Shown piece after piece: positions 7,330-15,367 of a stretch of 64,000 nucleotides of DNA. Positions within the stretch are counted from its first letter, which is position 1. Each line of letters starts with the position of its first letter. The stretch covers positions 868,001 through 932,000 of the forward strand of contig CP054179.1 in assembly GCA_015709615.1 (NCBI GenBank), written 5' to 3'. The notes under the pieces are model-generated. The model searched no databases. It saw only the letters and a list, made by a program, of their open reading frames with translations, and was not told where the DNA came from. The stretch comes from Gammaproteobacteria bacterium. GTDB lineage: Bacteria > Pseudomonadota > Gammaproteobacteria > Burkholderiales > Nitrosomonadaceae. Made by a program: the position numbers and the translations under genes.

Positions 7330-8232
7330 TCAAACCGTATTGGTTGGCTCCCTTAGTTGACGATAATATGCCATTTCAAATTCTGCCGGCGGGATATTTT
7401 CGATCGGCTCCAGTAACCGGCGATTGTTAAACCAATCGACCCATTCCAAGGTCGCAAACTCCACATCGTCGATATTGCGCCAAGGGCCGCGATGCCGGAT
7501 AACCTCGGTCTTATATAGTCCGTTAACTGTTTCAGCCAGTGCATTGTCATAAGAATCCCCGACACTACCAACAGAAGCTTCAATATTGGCCTCAATCAGG
7601 CGTTCCGTATAGCGAATCGACAAATATTGACAACCGTGGTCGCTATGATGAATTAATCCCTCGATTTTCCGCCGCGCCCACAGTGCCTGTTCCAATGCAT
7701 CCAGTACTAAATCGGTGCGCAATGACCGGCTGACCCGCCAGCCAACAATGTACCGGGCAGAAACATCAGTTATAAAAGCCACATAAACAAACCCCGTCCA
7801 CGTTGCAACAAAGGTAATATCCGCGAACCACAGCTGATTCGGACGAGTGGCTACAAATTGCCGATTGACTTTGTCGGCTGGACAGGCAAGTAAGTCATCT
7901 GCAACGGTTGTCCGGCACCTCTTACCGCGCCGGATACCTTGCATCCCAAGCTTCTTCATCAACCGCTCAACGGTGCAACGGGCAACGCCAATGCCTTCTC
8001 GCAACAATTGCCGCCATACTTTACGAGCACCATAAACCCGGAAGTTGCTTTCCCAAATCCGTTGTATTTCAGTCGCCAGCTTTATATCCCGCTTGATACG
8101 TTCGGGCAATCGATCCGGATCCCGCTTGCGCCTTTTGTATTCATAATAATTCGACGGAGCAATCCGGATTTGTCTACAGATTGGCTCGACTCCGTATGCC
8201 GCTTTATTTCTATCGACAAATACCATTGTCAT
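7330..8232 (-). CDS. IS3-family transposase OrfB (integrase core)
   Basis: A 300-residue DDE transposase subunit. Residues about 1-60 form the HTH_21-like region, and the rve integrase core follows with D in WFADITF, D in IHHSDHG and E in ALAETVNGLYK, all present. The C-terminus has the usual WFNNRRLLEPI motif. Its ATG overlaps the stop of orfA (ATGA). In IS3 elements active transposase is normally an OrfAB fusion made by ribosomal frameshifting. With orfA broken upstream, this copy may need help in trans. Confidence 0.9.
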   Translation of the reverse strand: MTMVFVDRNKAAYGVEPICRQIRIAPSNYYEYKRRKRDPDRLPERIKRDIKLATEIQRIWESNFRVYGARKVWRQLLREGIGVARCTVERLMKKLGMQGIRRGKRCRTTVADDLLACPADKVNRQFVATRPNQLWFADITFVATWTGFVYVAFITDVSARYIVGWRVSRSLRTDLVLDALEQALWARRKIEGLIHHSDHGCQYLSIRYTERLIEANIEASVGSVGDSYDNALAETVNGLYKTEVIRHRGPWRNIDDVEFATLEWVDWFNNRRLLEPIENIPPAEFEMAYYRQLREPTNTV

Positions 8233-8550
8233 TTCGACCGGCGGTCGAGCTCCGCCTGTGCGAAATATGCCGATGCCTTACGCAATATTTCGTTGGCACG
8301 CTTTAATTCCCGATTTTCCCGTTCCAATTCCTTGAGCCGCTCACGATCCGATCGTCGACAGTCCGCCTCGAATTCCCTGATCCCTCTCCGCTCTTCTTAC
8401 CCATGTCCGCAACGTTTCCGCCGTGCAGCCAATCTTCGATGCTATCGATTTGAGCGCCGACCATTGCGATTCATGCTCCTTTTGCTGCTCGAATACCAAT
8501 CTTACCGCTCGTTCCCGTACTTCCGGTGAATAACTGATTTGATTCTTCAT
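8229..8550 (-). pseudogene. IS3-family OrfA, frameshifted
   Basis: The frame starts MKNQISYSPEVRERAVRLVF, the helix-turn-helix part of IS3 OrfA (HTH_Tnp_1), and runs 69 residues to a premature stop after GGLSTIGS. The expected leucine-zipper part (RERLKELERENRELKR and SAYFAQAELDRRSK) is readable in another frame down to the normal stop at 8229-8231. The total of 322 bases is one more than a multiple of three, so a single-base insertion (or loss of two) explains the break. It lies too early to be the programmed orfA/orfB frameshift. Confidence 0.8.
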
Positions 8551-8652
8551 CTTCTCCTCCTCTCAAATCATTTTATCTCCGGAAATCCCGGGGCGATTCA
8601 ATTTTCTCTTATGAAACCGGACCAACACTTACTCCGTAATCAATAATTACCT

Positions 8653-10377
8653 TCAAAACTCTTCCCAGTCGCCACCGCCGCCAGCTGCCACTTTCCGGGA
8701 TGAAACCGGTACTGATGCGGAAGTAGCAGCGGGATAGATTGCGGTCTTCTTGATCGCAGGCGCGCGATTGGGCAGCTTTGCAGCCGGCCGGTTGCTTCTT
8801 TTGACTGGTTGGACTACGCCAGAATCGCCGCTCTCCGACAATTTAAACACACTAACTGCTCGCGCAAGTGCTTGCGCCTGATCCTGCATGGATTCTGCCG
8901 CTGTTGCCGCCTGTTCAACCAAAGTCGCATTTTGTTGTGTAACTTCGTCCATTTGTGTGACCGCCTGATTAACTTGCTCAATTCCGGAATGCTGTTCTTG
9001 CGATGCGGCAGAAATCTCGCTCATGATGTCGGTCACGCGCTTAACTGCGGTTACGATTTCATCCATAGTGGTGCCCGCTTCATCGACCAGGCGGCTGCCG
9101 TTTTCCACTTTGGCGACAGAATCGCTGATCAGTTCTTTGATTTCCTTTGCTGCCGTTGCGGAACGCTGCGCCAACGTGCGTACTTCCGACGCCACTACGG
9201 CAAAACCGCGTCCCTGCTCCCCAGCGCGCGCCGCTTCAACCGACGCATTCAGCGCCAATATATTGGTTTGGAATGCGATGCTGTCAATGACGCTAATGAT
9301 ATCAACGATTTTTTTCGAGCTTTCATTTATCGAATTCATGGTATGCACCACCTGGCCGACCACTGCTCCTCCCCTCACTGCAACTTCTGAGGCGCCCGCG
9401 GCCAGTTGATTAGCCTGACGCGCATTGTCCGCATTTTGTTTGACAGTCGAAGTCAGCTCTTCCATAGAGCTTGCCGTTTCTTCCAGACTGGATGCTTGCT
9501 CCTCAGTACGATGGCTTAAATCCGAGCTGCCCGATGCGATTTCACCGGCCGCTGTCCTGATCTGATTGGCATCCAACCGCACTTTCCCAACCAAATCGAC
9601 CAAGTTATCATTCATTGCTTTCAGCGCATTGATCAAACGTCCGAATCCATTTACCGTTGAACGCGACTCGATCCGGGTGGACAAATCACCCGCGGCAACC
9701 GCATTGGCAATGGCGATCGCTTCGTGCAGCGGGTTCACAATGCCGCGCAGCAGAATGTATCCGAGCACACAAGCAAACAGCACTCCCAAGCTAATCGTAA
9801 CGACCATGATCATGAAAATGGAGCTGTAATTGCTCACCGCACCGCCGTACTCATTGGCAGCGACTTTGCCTTGCAAAGTAATCATACTGTAGATTGTTTC
9901 ATGCAAACGGTAAAACAGCGGTTCGGCTTCTTCTTTAAGGCTTTTTGCCGCGCCGTCGAAATCACCGGCCATTGCCATCCCGAATACTTTATTGACTGAC
10001 GCTACATAGGCGGCATGCAATCGCAGTTTTTCCTTGGCAAGCAGCGCTTCCTCGGCAGTCAATTGGGTTAACATAAATTTTGCCCAAATTTCTTCGGCAC
10101 GTTTAATCGTCTGCGAAGTTTCTTCCGATTTCTCTCTCGCAAATTCCCTGCTTTTTGTGGTTACCACAATGGTCGCGTTCTTACGCACAATTTCCCATAT
10201 ATCGTTAATCGTCGCCAGGTCGACGGCAGGTACTGTGCGGTCTTGATAGACCGTTCTTAATCCTTCATTCGATTGCTTTATCCCATGCAAACCCAGCGCG
10301 CCGATAGCAATCAGCAATACCGACAGAAGGCCGATTACGATAATCAGCTCCGTCTTCACTGTCATATCTTTAAACAT
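8653..10377 (-). CDS. Methyl-accepting chemotaxis protein
   Basis: A 574-residue membrane chemoreceptor. TM1 lies at about residues 10-32, a four-helix-bundle type periplasmic sensor at 33-188, TM2 at about 190-213 and a HAMP domain at 214-268. A long cytoplasmic signalling hairpin follows, with conserved ASSLEETASSMEELT and a tip near FAVVASEVRTLAQRSA that contacts CheA/CheW. The C-terminus ends in DWEEF, a pentapeptide tether for CheR/CheB. The ligand cannot be told from sequence. It stands alone, next to IS copy 1, with no che genes in the window. Confidence 0.92.
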   Translation of the reverse strand: MFKDMTVKTELIIVIGLLSVLLIAIGALGLHGIKQSNEGLRTVYQDRTVPAVDLATINDIWEIVRKNATIVVTTKSREFAREKSEETSQTIKRAEEIWAKFMLTQLTAEEALLAKEKLRLHAAYVASVNKVFGMAMAGDFDGAAKSLKEEAEPLFYRLHETIYSMITLQGKVAANEYGGAVSNYSSIFMIMVVTISLGVLFACVLGYILLRGIVNPLHEAIAIANAVAAGDLSTRIESRSTVNGFGRLINALKAMNDNLVDLVGKVRLDANQIRTAAGEIASGSSDLSHRTEEQASSLEETASSMEELTSTVKQNADNARQANQLAAGASEVAVRGGAVVGQVVHTMNSINESSKKIVDIISVIDSIAFQTNILALNASVEAARAGEQGRGFAVVASEVRTLAQRSATAAKEIKELISDSVAKVENGSRLVDEAGTTMDEIVTAVKRVTDIMSEISAASQEQHSGIEQVNQAVTQMDEVTQQNATLVEQAATAAESMQDQAQALARAVSVFKLSESGDSGVVQPVKRSNRPAAKLPNRAPAIKKTAIYPAATSASVPVSSRKVAAGGGGDWEEF

Positions 10378-10738
10378 CAGAATCTCCTATGTAATTTCTC
10401 TTAAGAATGGCTCCCTTTTGTGTTTTTATGTTGATTTATAATCCCATTCACAAAACAATTACGGATTAAGGCACAAGTTATTATGTCAGCATATTCTCAT
10501 TCATTTATCGCAAACGACTTATTATTTTGTAGGACTATTCTTTATTAAAAGAATTGAATTATTTTCCTCTCTCTTTTCATTCTTCTGTCATAAGAATAAG
10601 CGGCTGCAGCGCGGTATAGATAGATACCGGCGGGGATGTGACACCAAACACTGGGAATACCTTGTTACGAAAATGTAGTATTGTCACCCAATTAAAAACT
10701 TCAGTAATAATTTTGCAAAGGACAAAAGGAACAAAACG
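10378..10738. other. Intergenic stretch upstream of the chemoreceptor gene
   Basis: AT-rich and without a supported gene. It should contain the promoter of the leftward chemoreceptor gene and that of the rightward small genes. An AAAGGACAAAAGGAA purine tract just before 10739 is a good ribosome-binding region. I could not assign promoter boxes. Confidence 0.4.
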
Positions 10739-10981
10739 ATGATTGAGCTAGTGGGTTGGATTTGCCTCGTGATCTCTCTGGTACTAATGCTTTATCATAA
10801 TTATATGTACACAAACTATGACGAAGCCTATAAATACATAAAAAGAAAGTATGGGGACAGGCTTTCGAAAATTGAACTTCCATCTAGGGAAGTTCATTTC
10901 AACTATGGACAGAAATTTTCACATTACACAGCCGGCTTCGCTGGCTTCTTGATCATTCTTAACTTACTTAATGGTGAATAA
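10739..10981 (+). CDS. Small two-span membrane protein, unknown
   Basis: An 80-residue protein with a hydrophobic N-terminal segment (about residues 4-20), a polar middle with YKYIKRKYGDRLSKIE, and a second hydrophobic segment near the C-terminus (about 64-77). The start at 10739 has an AAAAGGAA site. Its TAA overlaps the next ATG (TAATG at 10979-10983). I recognise no family. It lies at the start of a stretch that ends in an integrase remnant, so it may be cargo of a decayed element. Confidence 0.55.
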   Translation: MIELVGWICLVISLVLMLYHNYMYTNYDEAYKYIKRKYGDRLSKIELPSREVHFNYGQKFSHYTAGFAGFLIILNLLNGE

Positions 10982-11121
10982 TGGCGTCTCTATATCGCAC
11001 GGCGACAATTAATCATCTAGGAACAGCCCTGGAGACTCACTACGTGGAAAACGACTCCGCCATTACCAATATCTGGAGAAGAGTAGTCAGATTTGGCCAT
11101 AAAACACAAACGGATAGGTAA
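10981..11121 (+). CDS. Possible coupled 46-residue ORF
   Basis: This frame starts at the ATG overlapping the previous stop (TAATG) and encodes 46 residues with a basic C-terminus (WRRVVRFGHKTQTDR). The overlap is the only support. There is no family match. It could be a genuine small cargo gene or the truncated start of a larger gene lost when the element decayed. Confidence 0.3.
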   Translation: MASLYRTATINHLGTALETHYVENDSAITNIWRRVVRFGHKTQTDR

Positions 11122-11259
11122 AAACGGTAGGAAACGCTATATCGCGAAAATTATACCGAATGGCATGAAGTAGCCGACAGGCAACAATCACTCCCCATCT
11201 GGTGCAAACAACAACAATCAGCGCGGATTTGATAATACGAACGATATTTCGTTTTAAGG

Positions 11260-11490
11260 ATGTTGAAAATGCAAACAAGACTCCAATCCATGATCGAAGC
11301 TTTTATCAATGTGCTGATCGGCTATTTCGTAGCGCTGGCGACACAAATGATCGAGTTTCCGCTATACGACATGGAAGTCAGTTTGAGTCAGAACATTCAG
11401 ATCGGATTGATTTTCACCGTGGTATCGATTACCAGAAGTTACCTGCTGAGACGATTGTTTAACCGGTGGCGCCAAGCAAAAGCACAATAG
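11260..11490 (+). CDS. DUF7220-like phage membrane protein
   Basis: A 76-residue protein starting MLKMQTRLQSMIEAFINVLI; the internal ATG at 11269 is an equally good start. Two membrane segments are visible (about residues 16-32 and 45-60), and the C-terminus is basic (RSYLLRRLFNRW). The T-R-x-Q-S-x-x-E-A start, the E-V-S-L motif and the V-R/T-R-S-Y-x-L-R-R ending fit the small DUF7220 membrane proteins found in phages and integrative elements. Function is unknown. With the integrase remnant 150 bases downstream it marks a second, decayed element. Confidence 0.6.
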   Translation: MLKMQTRLQSMIEAFINVLIGYFVALATQMIEFPLYDMEVSLSQNIQIGLIFTVVSITRSYLLRRLFNRWRQAKAQ

Positions 11491-11644
11491 TAAATATGAA
11501 AACACCTCGGATCGATTATAAATTCGTCGCATATACGGCCTATCCTGTATTAGTTCTCGAATATTGCAACTCACCACTGCAAGACGACTGGATTTTCCTG
11601 TACTGGCGCACTTTGCAACTTTTTTACCTTCCTTTTGTTACCAG

Positions 11645-11832
11645 ATAGTGGAAAGCCACTTCGCTAAAAAAGAATTGCCGGATAAACCAAGGGCATCAGC
11701 AATAGCAACATTCTGCACGTCACACAAAATAAAGCAAAAGGGGACCTGAGAATCAACATCGAAGAAGAACTACTCGATCTCATCAAAAGTAAAACACTGC
11801 ATGCCAGAAAGTCAACTTACAAAATGTGGTAA
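11645..11832 (+). pseudogene. Remnant of a DUF4224-integrase module
   Basis: The translated string SHFAKKELPDKP matches the C-terminus of the DUF4224 protein at 4556-4789 (GRFDKEEIPDKP). Directly after it, S-N-I-L-H-V-T-Q-N-K-A-K followed by L-R-I-N-I-E-E-E-L and H-A-R-K-S-T-Y-K matches the middle of the integrase at 5406-5520. The roughly 650 bases between these points in the intact copy are missing. So this is a deletion-joined remnant of a related integration module, ending near 11,832. It cannot encode a working enzyme. Confidence 0.8.
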
Positions 11833-11868
11833 GCAAGTATTATTAACTGAATGCGGATAGTTAAAATA

Positions 11869-11894
11869 CCACCGAATCCATAAGGATTCGGTGG
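11869..11894 (-). terminator. Strong hairpin, possible terminator
   Basis: CCACCGAATCC (11869-11879) and GGATTCGGTGG (11884-11894) form a perfect 11-base-pair stem with a 4-base loop. On the minus strand it is followed by TATTTTAAC, a weak T-tract, so it may end leftward transcription from the 12-14.5 kb genes. The rest of the stretch to 12120 holds no supported gene. Confidence 0.55.
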
Positions 11895-12120
11895 GGAAAC
11901 ACCCTACGAACGCTTAATTGAAATAGAGGAAACTTATTTCAAAGATTTAAACATAGAACCCAATTCAACACGCCCATGATCTCCAGGATCATTGTGACAC
12001 TTTTATCACAAAATTTTTGCTTAAAAATGCTTGGGTTAAGCGGTCTATTTACAATAAATAGGGATTGTAAATATTAACAGGTAAGGCAAAAAAAGCATAA
12101 AACTATAGAACCCAAGAAAA

Positions 12121-12342
12121 TTAGTTTTTGTTCAGCGAAGGTTGATATCTGGTTACATATCTTCCTCTATTTGCAGGTTTGCCAAATTTTAATGAGATCA
12201 AAACATAAGCTATAAAAAACACCACGCCTATTAGTCCGTCGGTAATAACCCAATTAAAAATATGTCTTGTTAACTCGAACATCGACAACAAACTCACTCC
12301 TATAGCGACAGCTGAAATAACGAATATTTGCTTTATTGACAT
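12121..12342 (-). CDS. Small two-span membrane protein, unknown
   Basis: A 73-residue protein with a strong ribosome-binding site (GAGGAG) 7 bases before its ATG. Two hydrophobic segments (about residues 5-22 and 32-51) are followed by a basic, polar tail. No family is recognised. It lies downstream of the universal stress protein gene and the SulP transporter on the same strand, so it may be cotranscribed with them and accompany the transporter. Confidence 0.6.
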   Translation of the reverse strand: MSIKQIFVISAVAIGVSLLSMFELTRHIFNWVITDGLIGVVFFIAYVLISLKFGKPANRGRYVTRYQPSLNKN

Positions 12343-12441
12343 GATAATCTCCTCGATTATGGAAATACTTACTTAAAAATAGTTTGTACTTAATCGATTT
12401 TCATCAAATGAACTATCGATTACACAAAACAACAGCTTTAC

Positions 12442-12852
12442 CTAGTTTTGCTTTGAGCGAACCAATAGTATTGAAGAATCAACTTTAGCGACTAATTGCT
12501 CCGCAACCGATCCTAAATAGAAACGCTCTAATCCACGACGATTTGAGGTCCCTACCACTAACAAATCCGCTTTCCAATCATAAACAGCAGCAGCGATAGC
12601 TTCAGCAATACCACTTAAGCCATATTCAACGTCAGCTTTAAGAAGGCGAGTTTCAACACTTAATACATCGGTCTCTGACTTTGCTTGTTCTAAAATCTCT
12701 TTGCCTTTCCCTGCATCAGTCTCATTCTCATTACCAATGCAGTGAACAATGCATATTGCTGCATTGTAGGTGTTAGCTATATTGACCGCTTCCGCTAATG
12801 CCTGTTTAGCTATCTCGCTGCCATCCACCGCTACCATTATCTGTTTATACAT
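12442..12852 (-). CDS. Universal stress protein (UspA family)
   Basis: A 136-residue cytoplasmic protein that starts MYKQIMVAVDGSEIAKQAL, the usual UspA N-terminus with the Asp that contacts adenine. The C-terminal half has LLVVGTSNRRG and YLGSVAEQLV, corresponding to the nucleotide-binding loop of ATP-binding members. Length is typical of a single-domain Usp. UspA proteins often sit beside SulP-type anion transporters and may regulate them, and the gene order here fits that. The specific stress is unknown. Confidence 0.88.
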   Translation of the reverse strand: MYKQIMVAVDGSEIAKQALAEAVNIANTYNAAICIVHCIGNENETDAGKGKEILEQAKSETDVLSVETRLLKADVEYGLSGIAEAIAAAVYDWKADLLVVGTSNRRGLERFYLGSVAEQLVAKVDSSILLVRSKQN

Positions 12853-12924
12853 ACAATTTTCTCTAATTGAATTTCTGATCGTTTATTAAAATAAGCAATA
12901 ACTTAGCCTAAGACACAAATCAGT

Positions 12925-13032
12925 TTACGATAAGTTATGCGATGGCATTTTTGCTTGCAGATTATTACCGTGCGCTTTTTTCAAATAAACGAAATATTTT
13001 TTGATTACAGAAACTAACATTCTTTTAAACAT
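12925..13032 (-). CDS. Putative 35-residue basic small protein
   Basis: A short frame from the ATG at 13032 (MFKRMLVSVIKKYFVYLKKA) is preceded by a good AGGAG site at 8-base spacing. The product is basic and amphipathic, with eight lysines. It lies between the transporter and the stress protein gene, just after a perfect hairpin. The ribosome-binding site is the main support. A longer frame to 13131 has no such site. Confidence 0.4.
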   Translation of the reverse strand: MFKRMLVSVIKKYFVYLKKAHGNNLQAKMPSHNLS

Positions 13033-13088
13033 AATAAATTCTCCTGACAGTAGCTTCGATACACTTATAAGCAATACTTTGATTTTTT

Positions 13089-13118
13089 CTTTCGTAAACA
13101 GTGAACTGTTTACGAAAG
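13089..13118. repeat. Perfect 13-base-pair hairpin downstream of the SulP gene
   Basis: CTTTCGTAAACAG (13089-13101) and CTGTTTACGAAAG (13106-13118) are perfect reverse complements around a 4-base loop. It lies 24 bases after the transporter stop codon. Neither strand has a T-tract after the stem, so it looks more like an mRNA-stabilising or processing hairpin, or a protein-binding palindrome, than a classical terminator. Confidence 0.65.
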
Positions 13119-13141
13119 ATATGTCACACAAACACCCTGCC

Positions 13142-14479
13142 TTATTGCAAATTACTATTATCTTTTCTCAAATTATCGAAATACCGCTTAACAACCGATC
13201 TTCCAGGCATATTTTCATGCTTGGTATAAACCAAGTAATGAACAACACCATGTATCGCCATAGCAATCAATAAGCCTTCAAAGATACCAACTTTATAGAC
13301 CAAACCAGCTGTCAAGAACGCCAACATCAACGCATAAGGACCGTAATGTGTAACATGCACCAAGCCAGCAATCATCTTATAACCTGTGAACAGCATAATG
13401 GCCGCCAGAGCGAATTTCGGCAAATAGTCCAGATAATGTGTATTGAACGTAAAGAAGCACACAACAGTACCAATAATCAAAACCGAAAATTTTGTCATCG
13501 CACCGGCCAGTTTATTGGTAGTGCTCTTTGCCAAACCATCCAAATTGGTCATACCGCCAAAGAAACTTGAGCCAAAATTAGCAATCCAGATTGCAAGCAA
13601 GCTGTTATTACTATTGGTTTTACGTTTCAATGGATCAATTTTCTCGATGGCTGCGTTACTCATAACCTGCTCAATCACATCCACAACGGCTAACATAGCG
13701 CAGAAAAAGATCATGTAAGCCAGCATCAAGATTGTCGTATCTTCGCTTGGAAGCGGTAATTTCAATCCAAGCTCAACATCTTCTACGGAAATCATAGGCA
13801 CCGATACAAATTGAGCCAAGATCACTCCACCTATGATGATGGCAAAGTAAGGAATTGCTGGTTGAGTGTCTTTAAATTTTGAAAACAAGATCAGAAAGAA
13901 AGCAAGACCGCCTGCTGATATTGCAGCCATTTGAATACGCGCCTCATTCCAGAAATCTTCTGTCACCAATTCTGCAGGTATCTCATAGGTAAACTCTGAA
14001 AACTTGAGCAGAATCTTTAAACCAACGCCCGCCAGCAATCCTTCAACTAAGTACACTGGAACTGCGACAAGTAAATATCGCTGCCAATTAAATTTCCAAA
14101 TGATGGCCTGCATAACAGCAGTCATACAAATACAAAATGCCATATTCTGAATGCCAAAAGTAGCCACACCCATTGCCAGCACTGGCGCCAATCCAGCAGC
14201 AATACCTGGAGAACCAATAAAATTGCCTGGTCTGAACCAGGCATTTATCCATCCAATGAATGAAGCAAAAGCCACTGTCGCCAAACCCACCTTGATCGGA
14301 TAATTTGACATAATCGCAATACCGATCGTTAATGGAATAGCCATTGCTCCAGTTATCAACCCTGCCGCTGTATCACGGAAAAAGTACTGCGACTGAAAAG
14401 CAGCTGACCCCTCTTTTTTTGTAGTCTCTACAGTTTTTTGCTGCGAGACTACCGATTCGTCATCTAATCGTGACGCCAT
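13142..14479 (-). CDS. SulP-type anion transporter without STAS domain
   Basis: A 445-residue inner-membrane protein with about 10-12 hydrophobic segments. The early DTAAGLITGAMAIPLTIGIA matches the SulP signature region (x-AGL-T-GA-x-A-I-P-x), and FFGGMTNLDGLAKSTTNKLAGA corresponds to the conserved G-G-x-x-R/K-S-x-x-N-x-x-x-G-A segment. Most SulP proteins carry a C-terminal STAS domain of about 110 residues; here the chain stops after a short basic tail. Substrates in the family include sulfate, bicarbonate and dicarboxylates. Bicarbonate would suit an autotroph, but this is inference. A GAGAGGT site precedes the start. Confidence 0.8.
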   Translation of the reverse strand: MASRLDDESVVSQQKTVETTKKEGSAAFQSQYFFRDTAAGLITGAMAIPLTIGIAIMSNYPIKVGLATVAFASFIGWINAWFRPGNFIGSPGIAAGLAPVLAMGVATFGIQNMAFCICMTAVMQAIIWKFNWQRYLLVAVPVYLVEGLLAGVGLKILLKFSEFTYEIPAELVTEDFWNEARIQMAAISAGGLAFFLILFSKFKDTQPAIPYFAIIIGGVILAQFVSVPMISVEDVELGLKLPLPSEDTTILMLAYMIFFCAMLAVVDVIEQVMSNAAIEKIDPLKRKTNSNNSLLAIWIANFGSSFFGGMTNLDGLAKSTTNKLAGAMTKFSVLIIGTVVCFFTFNTHYLDYLPKFALAAIMLFTGYKMIAGLVHVTHYGPYALMLAFLTAGLVYKVGIFEGLLIAMAIHGVVHYLVYTKHENMPGRSVVKRYFDNLRKDNSNLQ

Positions 14480-15046
14480 AAATTACCTCTCTCTCGTAAA
14501 CTATTAGTGATAAACTTCAAAAACATCAGTTTTCAAAGCCAACTAGCTTGTTGAAGAATTTTTCCTCATTGAAAGAGATCACCATTCTGCAATCAGTTAT
14601 TTTCTCGGCACTAGGTATTCCCAAGATCGCAAAATTTTTTCTATTTCAGCCTTCGTGATAGAGATTCTTCAAGAATATAAGCTTGAGATAATCCTATCGC
14701 TTCGTAATTGCGTTGTATATTAGGAAAATTATTATTGTTTAACGAGCAAAACCACCAATCGGTATAGTCATAAACATTACATGCTATTAGCAATAGAATT
14801 GCCTCTTATAACGCAAAAACCTTAATTAGATATGGCTAATTTCTTACTAAAAATAAGTAAAATACTTAGATAATTTCTCCATAAATTCTTAATAAAATAA
14901 ATCATAAAAATCCGCATTATTTTATTTAATTAAATATATTCAGATAATTATTAAAATTTTAAAGAATCGAGTCGATTGAATTCTGATATTTGCAGTTCTC
15001 AAAGAAACAAACCAGCATGCAAAAAAATTTACCGGAGAATAACTGA
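14480..15046. other. Long AT-rich intergenic region
   Basis: This is the most AT-rich part of the window (for example 14,860-14,960 is almost all A and T). I see no supported gene, RNA or repeat array. It should contain the promoter of the leftward SulP gene. Its base composition differs clearly from the flanking core genes. Confidence 0.5.
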
Positions 15047-15187
15047 TTGACTTCTAAAGTAGGTAGAAGTGGAAATAACAATAAGAATTTGATATGGACA
15101 AGATGTGGTTTATGGATACTACTTTTTACTTATGTCGCCCTAAGTATATACATGATAAGCACATCTATCACTAACCGATTGAATTAA
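15047..15187 (+). CDS. Possible 46-residue single-span membrane protein
   Basis: A short frame with a TTG start and a CGGAG site 9 bases upstream encodes a polar, basic N-terminus (TSKVGRSGNNNKN), one membrane span (LWILLFTYVALSIYMI) and a short tail. The positive-inside pattern is protein-like. There is no family match and no ATG, so support is weak. The remaining bases to 15,367 hold nothing I can support. Confidence 0.3.
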   Translation: MTSKVGRSGNNNKNLIWTRCGLWILLFTYVALSIYMISTSITNRLN

Positions 15188-15367
15188 TTTAAAATAATTA
15201 AAATAACCAAAGAAAACTGCCGATTGCAGCGATTCATGGTGCCGGGGGTAAAATCTGTAAAGTGCGCGCGTGCTGATGACAAGAATCGAGTTGATTTTCA
15301 TTGGATCAGGCAGCACCCTACTGAAGCTGAAGCTAATACCACCGCGATTTGATTTAACCACACTGCG

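Larger units (their letters stand above)
7291..8600 (-). mobile_element. IS3-family insertion sequence, copy 1
   Basis: A 1,310-base element bounded by terminal inverted repeats: TGAATCGCCCCGGATTTTCC at 7291 and the matching CGGGGCGATTCA at 8600, with one or two mismatches. It encodes a broken orfA and an intact orfB on the minus strand. I see no target-site duplication: the flanks read AGCTT on the left and ATTTT on the right. A second copy in the opposite orientation lies at about 61.92-63.07 kb. Confidence 0.9.

Noticed and set aside
8341..8550. Programmed ribosomal frameshift as explanation for the short OrfA in IS copy 1
   Set aside because: The break lies about 110 bases before the orfA/orfB junction, within the zipper region, and no slippery heptamer is seen there.
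15140..15361. 73-codon minus-strand ORF downstream of rng
   Set aside because: Cysteine- and tyrosine-rich, low-complexity composition with no ribosome-binding site; looks like chance open frame.
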